Part shown: positions 1-10,335 of the stretch, in pieces
Layout of the letters: each line of letters opens with the position of its first letter
Position numbering within the stretch: the stretch's first letter is position 1
Source of the DNA: Delphinapterus leucas
Lineage: Eukaryota > Chordata > Mammalia > Artiodactyla > Monodontidae
Assembly (NCBI RefSeq): GCF_002288925.2
Contig: NW_022098026.1
Span: 17,565,731-17,629,730, forward strand
Direction: 5' to 3'
DNA length: 64,000 nt
Notes under the pieces: model-generated
The model's database searches: none
What the model was told of the DNA's origin: nothing
The model's input: only the letters and a program-made list of their open reading frames with translations
Program-made: the position numbers and the translations under genes

Positions 1-1626
1 ACAACTTATAAGGGGCTATTGAGAAACTAGAAGGCAGAAGATGATGTCAATGGGGCAACAAGTTAAATATAAAAATCAGTACTCCACTCTAATTCTCCAG
101 GAGGTGCTCAGAGCCCTCAGCCTGCCCTTGTTACACAGAATCTGGCCCTCCCTCCCCAAAGATACAAAAAGGGCTCTTTTGCTTAACCATGAACAGGAGC
201 CCCACTGCCCAGAGGCTGGGCAAGGGCCCTGGGTCAGAACTTTCAGGCTTGTTCTGCAATGTGGACTGGGGTCCTGAAAGGTGCCACAGGAAAAGAGACG
301 GTAGGAGTAGGGATGACAGGACATTGACCTCCATCGGCTCAAGGCACTTGCCTGGTTAAAAGTGGTACAAGCACTTTGAATCACGTAAAATCAGTGGATA
401 CAGCATACATCCTCCACTTCCCACACCCTGAGAGCCCCTCTAGTTTTAGTCCCCAAAGACCAGGGGGGCTCAGTTCTCAGGGAAGGTGGAGGAAGCCAGC
501 CAGAGGTTGGATCTGCTAAACCCAGTAACTCTGTCCCTAAAATCTCCCTCTACCCAACTCCATTAGCACCTACTTGGTTTCCTTGGTGATTCATCACTCT
601 TCTGTGGCAGCAACTACCCGCATACAAGCCCAGCAGGAGTGATATTGCTACCAGATAGTTGGCTGGCACAGCAAACGCTGCCCCTGCCAGCACAGCAGCA
701 ATGGGGGCAGTGAGGACATGGTGATGAATATCAGCAAGGAGTTGATGAAACTATACTCTGGCAGCTGCCAGGGCTTGCCATCCACCCGCCACAGTGCAGA
801 ACGCAAATAGCCTACTCCTGAGAATGGGCTCAAGTGTCACCAGAGTCGGGCTCCAGCCAAGGACAGATGGGACTCTAGAAGAACAAGTGGGAGGAAGATG
901 GGTCCAGGCTGGGGTCAATGACATAGGACAAGTTGGCTGAATGACATAGGTCAAGTCACCTAACCTCTCTGAGTCTCAATGTTTTCATCTGAATATAAAG
1001 ACAATAATAGCCCCTATTATTGTGAAGACTGAACAAGATTATGCACATGAAGCACGTAGCACGGTATCTGAATGTGGTAAACACCACAACTGCTGGCTTT
1101 TTTCATTATTATTTTAAGCCCTGGGCCCAGGGCCATAAAAGGGTTAGAAAGTTGCTCCTTCTGAGGATGCTCCATTTAAAAAACCAGGCCAGGAACAGCC
1201 CCTGTTTCTTGGCACAGGTTCCTTTAACAACAGAGAACTCCTGCCCCGCACCAGTGCTCCGGACTCTCCCATGAACAATATTTCAGCAGCACTGAGCCGA
1301 GCAGCAGAGCCCAAAATAGCATTTGCAGAGTGAGGCACATGTCACTGCCTCTCCTGTGCTTCAGAAGTGCAAGGAAAGAAAGTTTTCTATCACTTGCTCC
1401 AAAAGCTTGGCCACCCACCACCTGCCTTCCTTCCAGGGCACTCAGATGCCACAATTTCTGTTCTGCAGGGAAACGAAGGTCCCTGAGTCCTGCAGCAGCA
1501 GCCACCCCTACTCCCCTCCAGGAGGCCAGAGAGGGGCTGTTCCTTCAAAACAGCCCTGGGGGGAGAAAGGACATACACATTTTGAATTTCAAGTGTGTTT
1601 CCTGGGGACAGCGCTGGGCTTGGTAC
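1..1626 (-). other. SIL1: SIL1 intron 3 (3' part lies outside the window)
   Basis: This stretch is downstream of the exon 3 donor on the minus strand and so is intronic by inference. It begins with the donor at 1621-1626 (gtacca read on the minus strand). A plus-strand MIR lies at about 930-1105. I see no other coding exon or clear repeat here; short open frames on both strands have no recognisable protein content. Confidence 0.8.
930..1105 (+). repeat. MIR SINE fragment
   Basis: The stretch follows the MIR core in order: a tcaagtcacctaacctctct block, the tctgagtctcaatgtttt block, a run of AT-rich codon-like repeats, then a gcacatgaagcacgtagca block. Divergence is high, as expected for this ancient mammalian SINE. 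It sits in SIL1 intron 3, antisense to the gene. Confidence 0.75.
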
Positions 1627-1759
1627 CTGGCCGAAGTGCCTGCCACTCATGTGTCGGGTGAAACACCTCCAGGACCTTGGGATCCAGCTCCTCCTCTGCT
1701 GTTTCCTTTCTCTCTGTTTCTTTGGTGCTGCTCTCCTCTGGGTTGGTCAGTGCAAACTC
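1627..1759 (-). CDS. SIL1: SIL1 coding exon 3 (acidic N-terminal segment)
   Basis: SIL1 is an ER-lumenal nucleotide exchange factor that releases ADP from the Hsp70 BiP (HSPA5) during protein folding; loss causes Marinesco-Sjogren syndrome in people. The minus-strand frame reads [18 protein letters not shown], then an acidic run, then [13 protein letters not shown], which I recognise as the segment just after the SIL1 signal peptide. The exon is 133 bp: 44 codons plus one base, so it ends in phase 1. The acceptor is a good pyrimidine tract ending ctctgaag, and the donor is CCAG followed by gtacca, which matches the consensus only at GTA. Exon 2 lies 6.1 kb upstream and joins in frame. Compared with human as I remember it, one residue is missing before EEEL (human TKAEEEL, here TAEEEL) and the exon 2/3 junction is one residue shorter. 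The armadillo-repeat BiP-binding domain is encoded by later exons outside the window. Confidence 0.93.
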
Positions 1760-2764
1760 CTTCAGAGAAAGGAAAAAACAGGGCATGAACCACCACAGTT
1801 GGGCACCACGCAAGCAGAAAGAAAATGGCCTGGGCAGTACACTCTTCTCCTCCTTGCCCTTCCTGCCCTCCTTAGCCCTGTTTGGACCTTTCACAAGGTT
1901 AGCGTCAGAACCAGTACAAGTGAGGTGATATGGTTAAATTAACACAGTATGTGTTGTGTGTATATGGCACTTTTGTATATGCATTAAAAAAAAAACTCCA
2001 GAAGGTTCCACACTATCTTGAGGGAGTTAAGGGAACATACTGGGGAGAGGGGTTGACAAAACGAGACAATAAGAGCCTTTTACTTTTTACTTGATAAGCT
2101 CCTATCCTGTTTGATGTTTAAAATTCATACCTATTACTCTTACAATTAAAAACTAAAGATATTTACAAAAGAAAACACATACATATGAATAGGAAAGTAA
2201 GGCCTCAAATGGTCAACACAGATGTACAAAAGCTGGCAGCTAAGGCCCAATTAATTCCTAAGCAGCCCAGCAGGGCAGAGTAAGGGCGTGGGTACCTTCA
2301 TTACCCAGGGTACCTATGGAGCGTAAACGACCTCTTAGTGCATTCCAATCCATGGAAGAAGGGGTACAAGTGGGAAGGTGCAAGTCCAGCTGGGCTGAAG
2401 GAGGAAGATGCCCGGGTTGGAAACCTCTTCCTAAAACCTGTTTCCTTCCACCCCATGGAGAGCATGGAGGATTAATGAGACGGTGTAGAGCACTTTGAGC
2501 TCAGGAGACAGAGATGTAACATAAATACAAAGTATTATTCATGTTGTTCCTTCCCAGCCTCCAATCCTTCCCATCCCATTTTTAAACCTGTTCGTGCATA
2601 AAAGCAGTAAGGCCTCAGGAAACTGGAACCAGAGGGTTCCAGAGCTCTGGGAAATTACATTTGGGAGGGCAAAGAGGAACACACACTAGAACACTGGGAG
2701 ATTATTTCAGCCCTTCCACCTCCCTGGCCATCACTTTTCCTCCACCTCCCAATTTTTCCCGTAA

Positions 2765-2890
2765 TAAGAGTAAGTATTTTTCATGGATTCTTCCTATGAA
2801 CCCAAACCTGTGCTAGGTACTTTACGTAGATCTCATTTTGGTCTCCTGAACAATTCTAATCCTACATGGGAGGTAACAATGTATCCCTTT
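2765..2890 (-). repeat. MIR fragment, antisense
   Basis: The plus strand shows the reverse complement of MIR: cctgtgctaggtactttacg, then a diverged atctcattt...tcctgaacaattctaat block, then a gggaggtaacaatg block equivalent to the usual gaggtaggtacta. It is directly followed by a CHR SINE. Confidence 0.6.
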
Positions 2891-2932
2891 CAATGTGCCC
2901 CAGCACAAATCTGAGCTCAAAAGAAAACAAGG

Positions 2933-3141
2933 GGGCTTCCCTGGTGGCGCAGTGGTTGAGAGTCCGCCTGCCAATGCAGGGGACACGGGTTCGTGCCCCG
3001 GTCCGGGAGGATCCCACATGCCGCAGAGCGGCTGGGCCCATGGGTCATGGCCGCTGGGCCTGCGCATCCGGAGCCTGTGCTCTGTGGCGGGAGAGGCCAC
3101 AGCAGTGAGAGGCCCGCGTACGGGGAAAAAAAAAAAAAAAA
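2933..3141 (+). mobile_element. CHR-type SINE, short (~205 bp) subfamily
   Basis: The tRNA-Glu-derived head starts ggcttccctggtggcgcagt. The body ends gagaggcccgcgtac and is followed by an A tail. It is flanked by a 14-bp exact TSD, aaaagaaaacaagg, at 2919-2932 and 3142-3155, so the insertion limits are certain. Confidence 0.96.
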
Positions 3142-3244
3142 AAAAGAAAACAAGGAACAGAGAGTAGATGTGTGTGAGACTAAAGAGAAGATAGACTGGC
3201 AGGAAGCTCCATGCATTCTAAGGGCACGGACATCAAACTTTCAA

Positions 3245-3335
3245 CAACTGAGTTTCCTGAGGGCAAGCACTGTGTCAGTCTCTTTCACCACTGTATACCC
3301 CTTGCCTAGCCCAGGGCTTAGTTTGTAATCACGCA
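3245..3335 (+). repeat. L2 3'-end fragment
   Basis: It contains tttcctgagggcaagcactg, then tctttcaccactgtatacc, then cttgcctagcccagggctta, in the order of the L2 LINE 3' terminus. Confidence 0.65.
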
Positions 3336-3593
3336 ACAAAGGAACAAAAGAAGGCCTTCCTCCTACAAGCAGGTATGTCTTTTGGATGTCTTTTGGAGGC
3401 AAGTCCAAAGAGTTTGCTGGAAGCCAGGAACTAGCCCCACACTCCAGAACAAAGACCACTTTGTCCACTAAGTATCTGCAGCCTATGGACTCCAGGGCCC
3501 AGCCATGCTGGTCAGTCTCTGCCAAAAGCACCATACACGAGACCATGGGACTAGAAGACAGTTAATAAGATTTACCTCAGAAGTATGTGGACT

Positions 3594-3898
3594 GGGCTTC
3601 CCTGGTGGCGCAGTGGTTGAGAATCTGCCTGCTAATGCAGGGGACGTGGGTTCGAGCCCTGGTCTGGGAAGATCCCACATGCCGCGGAGCAACTGGGCCC
3701 GTGAGCCACAACTACTGAGCCTGCGCGTCTGGAGCCTGTGCTCCGCAAGAGAGGCCGCGATAGTGAGAGGCCCGTGCACCGTGATGAAGAGTGGCCCCCG
3801 CTTGCCACAACTAGAGAAAGCCCTCGCACAGAAACGAAGACCCAACACAGCCATAAATAAATAAATTAATTAATTAATTTAAAAAAAAAAAAAAAAAA
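3594..3898 (+). mobile_element. CHR-type SINE, intermediate form
   Basis: The head is the usual CHR tRNA-Glu region. The middle is short-type (gcgcgtctggagcctgtgct, gagaggccgcgatagtgaga), but the 3' end is long-type (cacaactagagaaagccct and a taaataaataaatt tail). It has a perfect 15-bp TSD, agaagtatgtggact, at 3579-3593 and 3899-3913. Confidence 0.96.
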
Positions 3899-4547
3899 AG
3901 AAGTATGTGGACTAAATGCCTCCAGAGGCCAGGCAGGGATGGATGTAAATGAGTGCTGTGTGCCAGGTGTAAAAACAACCAGGAGTGGTGGGACTGTGAA
4001 AACTGGAGTCCTCCTGCCTTGACTAAGAAACACAGCTGCTACTCAGCTGCTCTACCACTGCCACGAAGGCATTCAGCTTGATGAGAAACAAAAATCCAGA
4101 TTTTTATGTGACATTTTCTTACTTTTAGAACACTAAGAGGGCCAAACTAAACATCTCTAAGCTTTACATTACAACTCTTGCTTTAGTGTATCTATTAGCC
4201 AGTTAACTCCTGGCACGTACAGTTGTAATCAAGTAACCAAATCCTCAACATCAAGAGAAGCAGAAAGAGGCAAGGGTAATGGTGATGATGAGAATATGGC
4301 AGAAAGCCCAATCCAGGCAAGGCTAGTGTTCATTCTGATGAGTAGGGGCTGAGAAAGTCTCTTTTTCTAGATCTTTAATGAGGTAAATAGAGTAGGTTCA
4401 AGAAGAAGGATTACAACAAGATATGAACCACTGAGACACATGCTTCAAGCCCTAGGAAAGCCAAACGCTTTCTGCAACAATCCCATCACTGCTCAAAATG
4501 TTTTTTAAGCTTCCGCTTGGTATCATCTTTGAACCATATTTTCAGCT

Positions 4548-4598
4548 ACACACACACACACACAGACACACACACACACTCACACACTCACACTCACA
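4548..4598 (+). repeat. (CA)n microsatellite, interrupted
   Basis: About 50 bp of CA dinucleotides with g and t interruptions (cagaca, cactca), so it is partly decayed. Confidence 0.95.
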
Positions 4599-4829
4599 AT
4601 CTGCCATTATTTTACAGATCACCTGTTTTTAGTAGAGGTGATATAAATTTGGTGTTCCCCTGTCTGGTCAGCTCACCCTGTTCACCAAACTGGCTCTGAA
4701 TGACTTTGGCAAGCACTGAGGGAGGTTCAGTCACACAAACATACTACAAGCTGGACAATCACTTCAAAGGTGGAAGTGCAGAAAAGGTTTTCAGGAAAAG
4801 CAGCATCATGGAGATGAGGTTGTAATGAT

Positions 4830-5035
4830 AACGTAGCTACCATTTATTAAGCCCTTACCCATATTCCCAGAACTGGTCTGAAGTGCCTTCCATGCCTCAC
4901 AACTCATCCAAGTTTCATCTATGAAGCACATACTTTTATTCCCATTTTACACATACAAGGCCTGTGCAAAACCACACTGCTGAGAAAAGAAGAGCAGAGA
5001 TTGAAGTACAGGACTGCCTGGCTCCAAAGTGCATG
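4830..5035 (-). repeat. MIR, antisense
   Basis: The plus strand reads agctaccatttattaagccc, then cttttattcccattttacac, then gcagagattgaagtacagg and gactgcctggctccaaagtg, which is the full reverse-complement order of MIR. Confidence 0.85.
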
Positions 5036-5654
5036 CATGAATTCTGACTCACTTCTGTGTTTCTGTTCTTAGTCATGTGTTCTAACGGTTGTGCCCTGGG
5101 ATGCTGAGGGAAGGAAGCAGGGTCAATGAGATCACCCCAGCACATTTATCAGCACATCCTCCTTCCCTTTAAGGACTGTGTTTAAAGAAACACCGTCCCA
5201 GAGAAAGGGACGACCATCTCTCTGCTCCAGCAGTGTCCTGAACAGGAGACAAAGACCAAGAGGTGAGGGAGGCCAGCCAGCCCTTGGTCAGCTCTGAAGT
5301 AAATCTCATGCTCTGGTGACCTCTCAGTTGGCTTCTCCAAGCTCCCTTCCATGCTGAATCCTCTCTTCTCTCTGCCATCATTACTCTAAATACCAATTTC
5401 CTCTTAAATGGCAAGAAATTCCAGCTAAGGTTTTAGCTGACAAAAGCTTACCATGTCACACTTCCTTATAATTGTAACTGAGTAAGAGATTATCTTAAAG
5501 ACCAAAGCCTTCAAAATCCAAGAGAATGAATGAATCTCTCAAGGTAGGTGGATAGATGCTGTGACAGAGAGAGACTGAGAAGGCAACATTTTGGGATAGG
5601 AGCCTGGCTGATAGAGCCCTAAATTAAACAACGGAAGCAGCCAACCCTTACTAA

Positions 5655-5850
5655 AAAATAACAGCTGACATTTATTGACCATCCATTAGACATATTGTGC
5701 CAGTGCCAATGCTAGGTGCTTTATATATACAATCACATTTAATCTACACTAAAATTTAAGAGGGAGGTACCAACCCTGTTTTACACATGAGGAAACAAAG
5801 CTCAGAAATGGTCAAAGTAAAAAAAAAAAAAGAAATGGTCAAATTGCTAA
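5655..5850 (-). repeat. MIR, antisense, with a poly(A) insertion
   Basis: The plus strand shows gctgacatttattgaccatc, gtgccagtgccaatgctagg and gttttacacatgaggaaaca in MIR reverse-complement order. It is split at 5817-5830 by a 14-nt insertion described separately. Confidence 0.85.
5817..5830 (+). mobile_element. Poly(A)-only retroinsertion with perfect TSD
   Basis: GT followed by twelve A residues is flanked by a perfect 13-bp direct repeat, agaaatggtcaaa, at 5804-5816 and 5831-5843. Removing the insert and one repeat copy restores an ordinary MIR sequence. The simplest reading is L1-driven retrotransposition that copied only the tail of an RNA. Confidence 0.7.
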
Positions 5851-6369
5851 AGTAGGAGGCAAAAGGGAGTTTACCAAGGCTCTGTGCTCCTTCCACTGGG
5901 TTCCACTACCTCCCACATCATCCACCACCTCTTGAAGGCCAGTATACCACACAACCACATCCCTTTAGCATTCGCACTGATCCTAAGATGTGGCATCCCA
6001 GGGAGATGCCATAGCAGGAGCCAGGAAGGCAGGCTGGCTCCAGATCATACCCTCATACACACAGCTAGCCTTTGCTGGGTGGCCATTAACCTGTACAAAT
6101 GCCTTTGAGGAGGACAATTCCAGGTCACTAGGAGCATTTGCCTGGACTCCAGGCTCTGAACAAAGGATCATGACCACTCCCACCTCCCCCACCACCCATT
6201 TTCACTGTTGTGAAGGTGGCTGGCTGCATAATTTGGATTTTAAATGCCATCGGGGCAGCAATTTTTATGGTATGAGAGAAAAGACGCTTCAACTCCTACT
6301 TGTACTTAGCACATGATGAAAGATTATGACAAATGGATACAGCTTAGGAACAGACATAAGGATAAAAGC

Positions 6370-6600
6370 AGCTTTTGCTGATGAAAGTCAGTATTAACAT
6401 TTTTCTGAGATTAGACTCAAAAGAGCTAATATAAATGGGCCAGAATAATTATGGCTCTGAAAGCTCATCTATTTGGTTGGACTATTATCCAAAAGAGACT
6501 TACTAACACACAGTCCTTAAGTAAATTCATCAGCACGCTTTTGTTAATTGTGCATCTGCTAAAGCTCATAATGGGGAGCACCCAGATCCTCATGAGCTGC
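6370..6600. other. Unique AT-rich intronic stretch, possible conserved non-coding element
   Basis: No repeat family or coding frame is recognisable. The stretch is rich in homeobox-like cores (aataattatgg, gttaattgtgc, ctcataatgg). A regulatory role is only a guess from composition. Confidence 0.25.
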
Positions 6601-7414
6601 AGGCTGGAAGGGACACAGCCCTGAGCCCTCGAGACACTTGGGTGCTTTTCTGGGCCAGGCTATGCCAGAAACAGCCCCAACTTCATGCCATGGCGAGTCC
6701 CACCCTCAGGGGCCAATGGGATCCCAGTCTCATTCTCCTTGAAGAGGAGGCCAAAAAACGGCAGCAACAAGATCTTAGTCAAAGAACATTAAAAGCTCAA
6801 AAGGATTCGTGACTCCTAACTGTACATTCTCCTGCTCTACAAAGTGGGGAGAAAGGCGGAGAGAAAACAAATGACTTCAGAGAGAAGGTGGAAGCTTGCC
6901 ATGAGCCAGAGGTGAACCTCAGCTGAGCTGGATTAAATTCATCACAATTGTCATTTGCACTTCAAGGCCCTCCGGCTCCAAAGCCTCCAGCACTTTACCC
7001 AACATTTAAGTGGGACCCCTGGGGTTGGAGAAGGTGGCCAAGGGAGGGTGAAACTGTGAGAGAGCTGACAGGGCATCTCAAGGGAGAGGAAAGAGAGGGC
7101 ATTGGGAGTAGATCAAGGGCAGGCTGTTGGTGGGGCAGGGCAGGGAAATGGGGCCAGGACACCCTGCAGCCAGGCCAAGCTCAGGGCCTTCTCAGGCATT
7201 CTGCCCCTGCCTTTGGCAATGACAGAAACCCTCAGCAATGAGGTCTGGGTTAATGAAAAGGAGGGTGTAAAGAACATGGAGAAAAGGACAGAGGGAAAGA
7301 GGATACAGAGCTACGGACAGACTGAGAATGCACATGGATGAGCGGAGTAGACAAAGAAGCAGTCTTACTTGGTGCTCACCACACAGGCGCCCAGCCCCTT
7401 GGGGAGAATCCTGA

Positions 7415-7600
7415 CCTTCCCAGCTCTGCCACAAACTAGCTTTATAATGTTGGCCAAGTTACTTAATATCTCTGAGACTTAATCTCCTCCTTGTCAAATG
7501 AGGATAATAATTGTAGTTGTCTACTTCATAGGGTTGTTGAGGGGATTAAATAAGAATACATATAAAGCACATAATACAATGCTTGGTACATAGCAAGCTT
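7415..7600 (+). repeat. MIR SINE fragment
   Basis: It reads ccagctctgccacaaactag, gccaagttacttaatatctc, tcatagggttgttgagggga and ttggtacatagcaagctta, in sense MIR order. Confidence 0.88.
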
Positions 7601-7605
7601 ATCAT

Positions 7606-7651
7606 ATTATCATCATTGTTATTATATCATTATCATCATCATCATCTTTTC
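7606..7651 (+). repeat. (TCA/TTA)n-rich trinucleotide repeat
   Basis: An imperfect trinucleotide stretch (atcatattatcatcattgtt, then attatcatcatcatcatct) directly after the MIR 3' end. Confidence 0.8.
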
Positions 7652-7838
7652 ACCAAAGAGAAACTGTGTCGTAAGCTTTAAACAGAGGCCAGAGGACTAA
7701 GGGATGGGGGAAGAAGTACACATACTCCGTGACCCAGCACTGGTCACATTCCTATAAGAAACTCCCACAGCAGCCCTGGTGGCACAGAGGCTTTCTTGGA
7801 CCCAAAAAAGATCCCTCTATTTGCAGTAAGGCACTTAC

Positions 7839-7943
7839 CGAGTTCTTATGACTGAGGCAGAAGGTGAAGCAGGAGGTCATCAGCATGCCGAGCAGCATGC
7901 CCAGAGGAGCCATCCTAAATAGGAGCAGGCCCTGGTGAGGCAT
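7839..7943 (-). CDS. SIL1: SIL1 exon 2: start codon and signal peptide
   Basis: The minus-strand frame gives 35 codons: [10 protein letters not shown], then [15 protein letters not shown], then [10 protein letters not shown]. The second block is the SIL1 signal peptide, a hydrophobic segment that sends the protein to the ER lumen. The exon begins at 7953 after acceptor ttacattcctcag, leaving 10 bases of 5' UTR (7944-7953). It ends at TCG before a strong donor, gtaagt, in phase 0. I chose the ATG at 7941-7943 because human SIL1 also has ten residues before MAPLG. That ATG has A at -3 but C at +4. The second in-frame ATG at 7911-7913 has A at -3 and G at +4, a better context, so it may also be used. 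The frame is open upstream of the acceptor, but that is intron. Non-coding exon 1 lies upstream and was not found. Confidence 0.94.
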
Positions 7944-8054
7944 AGTTAGGGGCCTGAGGAATGTAAACACAGAAAATAGAAGGTCAACAGGAAGCTGGTG
8001 CTTGACACCTCTCCCCCTGCCCCAGCATAGTGATTCCCATGATATCACCTTTTT

Positions 8055-8094
8055 TGACAGATGTCAAACATTTCAGATGATGTCAGACATTTCC
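8055..8094. repeat. Short imperfect duplication with inverted TGACA/TGTCA
   Basis: gatgtcaaacatttc is repeated as gatgtcagacatttc about 19 bp later. The first copy overlaps the inverted repeat tgacagatgtca at 8055-8066. It lies about 100 bp upstream of SIL1 exon 2. Confidence 0.6.
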
Positions 8095-8658
8095 TGAATA
8101 GAGGTATCACAGGTCTTCTACCCCAAAGGTAGATCAACCTGAAGTAAGCCTCCATTCCCCCATATGGGGAGCTATGCCTTGGTTAAAACTGTACAGTAAA
8201 CCAGGACCCTTGCATGAGTTATAATAGCCCTGGTCCCTTCCTTCTTCATTATCTGGGTTGTTATCAGGTTGCACAGGGTGGTATTGGCTATAATGAAGAG
8301 AGAAGGAAACTAACCAAATGATTTGTGTGTGAACAGACATGGGCCCAAATTCATATGAGCCTTTATAACCATTCACTTCTAAACCATATCCACTGTTATA
8401 CCTGAAGACAGATACCATCAGCACCCTCTAAAACAGCAAAGTTCAATATTCCCAAGCCATAAAGCCTTTTACATCACTTTTCAGACAGTCAAACACACCA
8501 AAGTGCAGGCCCTAGTAGCTGTTAAAATTTAAATAACACAAGGATAAAAGGATATTCCATGTTCACAGATTGGAGGCTTAATGTTAAGACAACAATACTA
8601 CCTAGAGCAATATGCAGATTCAATACAATCCCTATCAAAATCCCAGTGGTGGGGAATT

Positions 8659-8780
8659 GGGGAATTCCCTGGCAGTCCAGTGGTTAGGACTTGGCACTTT
8701 CATTGAAGTGGCCCAGGTTCAATCCCTGGTCGGGGAATTAAGATCCCGCAAGCCAGAGCATGGCCCAAAAAAAAAAAAAA
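8659..8780 (+). mobile_element. Very short CHR-related tRNA-Glu SINE
   Basis: It starts gggaattccctggcagtcca, has the B-box-like gttcaatccctgg and ends gcatggcccaaaa with an A tail. The length is about 120 bp. Flanks resemble each other (ggtggggaatt before, ggtgaattttt after), but the TSD is imperfect. Confidence 0.88.
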
Positions 8781-9152
8781 GGTGAATTTTTACAGAAATG
8801 GAGAAACCCATCCTAAAATACATATGGAATTTCAAGGGACCCAGAACATAAAAACACTGAAAAAGAAGAACAAAGTTGGAGGACTCACACTTCCTGATTT
8901 CAAAACTTACTACAAAGCTACAGTAATCAAAACACTGTGGTATTGGCATAAGGACAGACATACAGACCAATGGAATAGAATTGAGAGTCCAGAAAAAATT
9001 ACATATATGATCAATTGATTTTCAGCAATGGTACCAAGACAATTCAATGGGGAAAGGACAGTCTCTCCAACAAACTGTTCTGGATCAACTGGATTTCCAC
9101 ATGCAAAAGAATGAAGTGGACCCTTCCCTTACATAATATATTAAAATTAACT

Positions 9153-9348
9153 TGGGGCTTCCCTGGTGGCACAGTGGTTGAGAGTCCGCCTGCTGACCAG
9201 GGTTTGTGCCCCGGTCCAGGAGGATTCCACATGCCGTGGAGTGGCTGGGCCCGTGAGCCATGGCCGCTGAGCCTGTGCGTCCAGAGCCTGTGCTCCGCAA
9301 TGGAAGAGGCCACAACAGTGAGAAGCCCACATACCACAAAAAAAAAAA
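9153..9348 (+). mobile_element. CHR-type SINE, short subfamily, with internal deletion
   Basis: It has the typical CHR head and the gagaagcccacataccaca end. Bases around the usual gatgcaggggacacg are missing (cctgctgaccagggtttgtg). A 10-bp TSD, aaaattaact, lies at 9143-9152 and 9349-9358, inside the old L1. Confidence 0.93.
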
Positions 9349-10335
9349 AAAATTAACTCAAAATGGATCAAAGATGTAAATTGAAGAGTTAAAATTCTTA
9401 GAAGAAACATAGGGAAAATCTTCATAACCTTAGATTTGGCAATACGTTCTTAAATATGATACCCAAAGCATGGACGATAAAAGAAAAAATAAATAAATGG
9501 AACTCCTTCAAAATTAAAAAACTTTTGTGCCTCCAAGGACATTATTAAGAGAGTGAAAAGACAACTCAAAAAATTAGAAAAATATTTCTAAATCATCTAT
9601 ATTAAGAGTTTAGTTTCCAGAATATATAAACAACACCTACAACTCAACAAAAAAAAACAAGCAAGCTAAATTAAAACAGGCCAAAGACTTGAATAGACAT
9701 TTCTCCAAAGAAGATATACATATGCCAACAGGGACATTAAAGGATTCTCAACATCATTAATCACTAAGGAAATGAAAACCAAAGCCCCAATGAGATACTG
9801 TACCATTTTACATCCACTACTATGGCTATAATTTAAAAAAAAAAAAAAAAACAGAAAGTAACAAATGTTAACAAGGATGTAGAGAAACTAAAACCCTAGT
9901 ACATTGCTGGTGGGACTGTAAAATGGTGCAGCTGCTGTGGGACAGTTTGGCAGTTCCTCAAAAAGTTAAACATAGAACGACTATATGTATATAATCCAGC
10001 AATTCCATCCCTAGGTATATATTCCACCCAAAAGTTCTGAAAACATTGACTCAAACAGATACTTCCATGTGAATGTTCACAGCATCATTATTGACAAGAG
10101 CCAAAAAAGTGGAACAACTTAAGGATTCATCAACAGATGATTTTTTTTTTCAAATGTGTTACATACAATGGAATATTATTTAGCCATAAAAAGAATGAAA
10201 TTCTGATACATGCTTCAACATGAATGAACCTTAAAAACATTATGCCAAGTGAAATAAGCTAGACACCAAAGGATAGATACTGTATGATTCTACTTAAGTG
10301 AAATATCTAGAACAGGCAAACTGGAGTAGTAAAAA

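Larger units (their letters stand above)
1760..7838 (-). other. SIL1: SIL1 intron 2
   Basis: The intron runs from the exon 2 donor (TCG then gtaagt, minus strand) to the exon 3 acceptor. It is about 6.1 kb and holds two CHR SINEs, several MIR and L2 fragments, a CA microsatellite and a poly(A)-only insertion. The stretches 1781-2764, 3914-4547, 5036-5654 and 6601-7414 show no gene or clear repeat to me. Confidence 0.88.
8531..10335 (+). mobile_element. Old L1, 3' half of ORF2 plus 3' UTR, with two nested SINEs
   Basis: Diverged ORF2 blocks appear in order: cagattcaatacaatcccta, cttactacaaagctacagta, agacattttctcc-like and agccataaaaagaatgaaat. The 3' UTR ends near gaaatatctagaacaggcaa. Reading frames are broken throughout. 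SINEs split it at 8659-8780 and 9153-9348. It is older than the L1 copies at 32.9 and 60.6 kb, judging by divergence. Confidence 0.93.

Noticed and set aside
1323..1788. Overlapping plus-strand frames opposite SIL1 exon 3
   Set aside because: They are shadows of the exon and its flanks, with no splice context on that strand.
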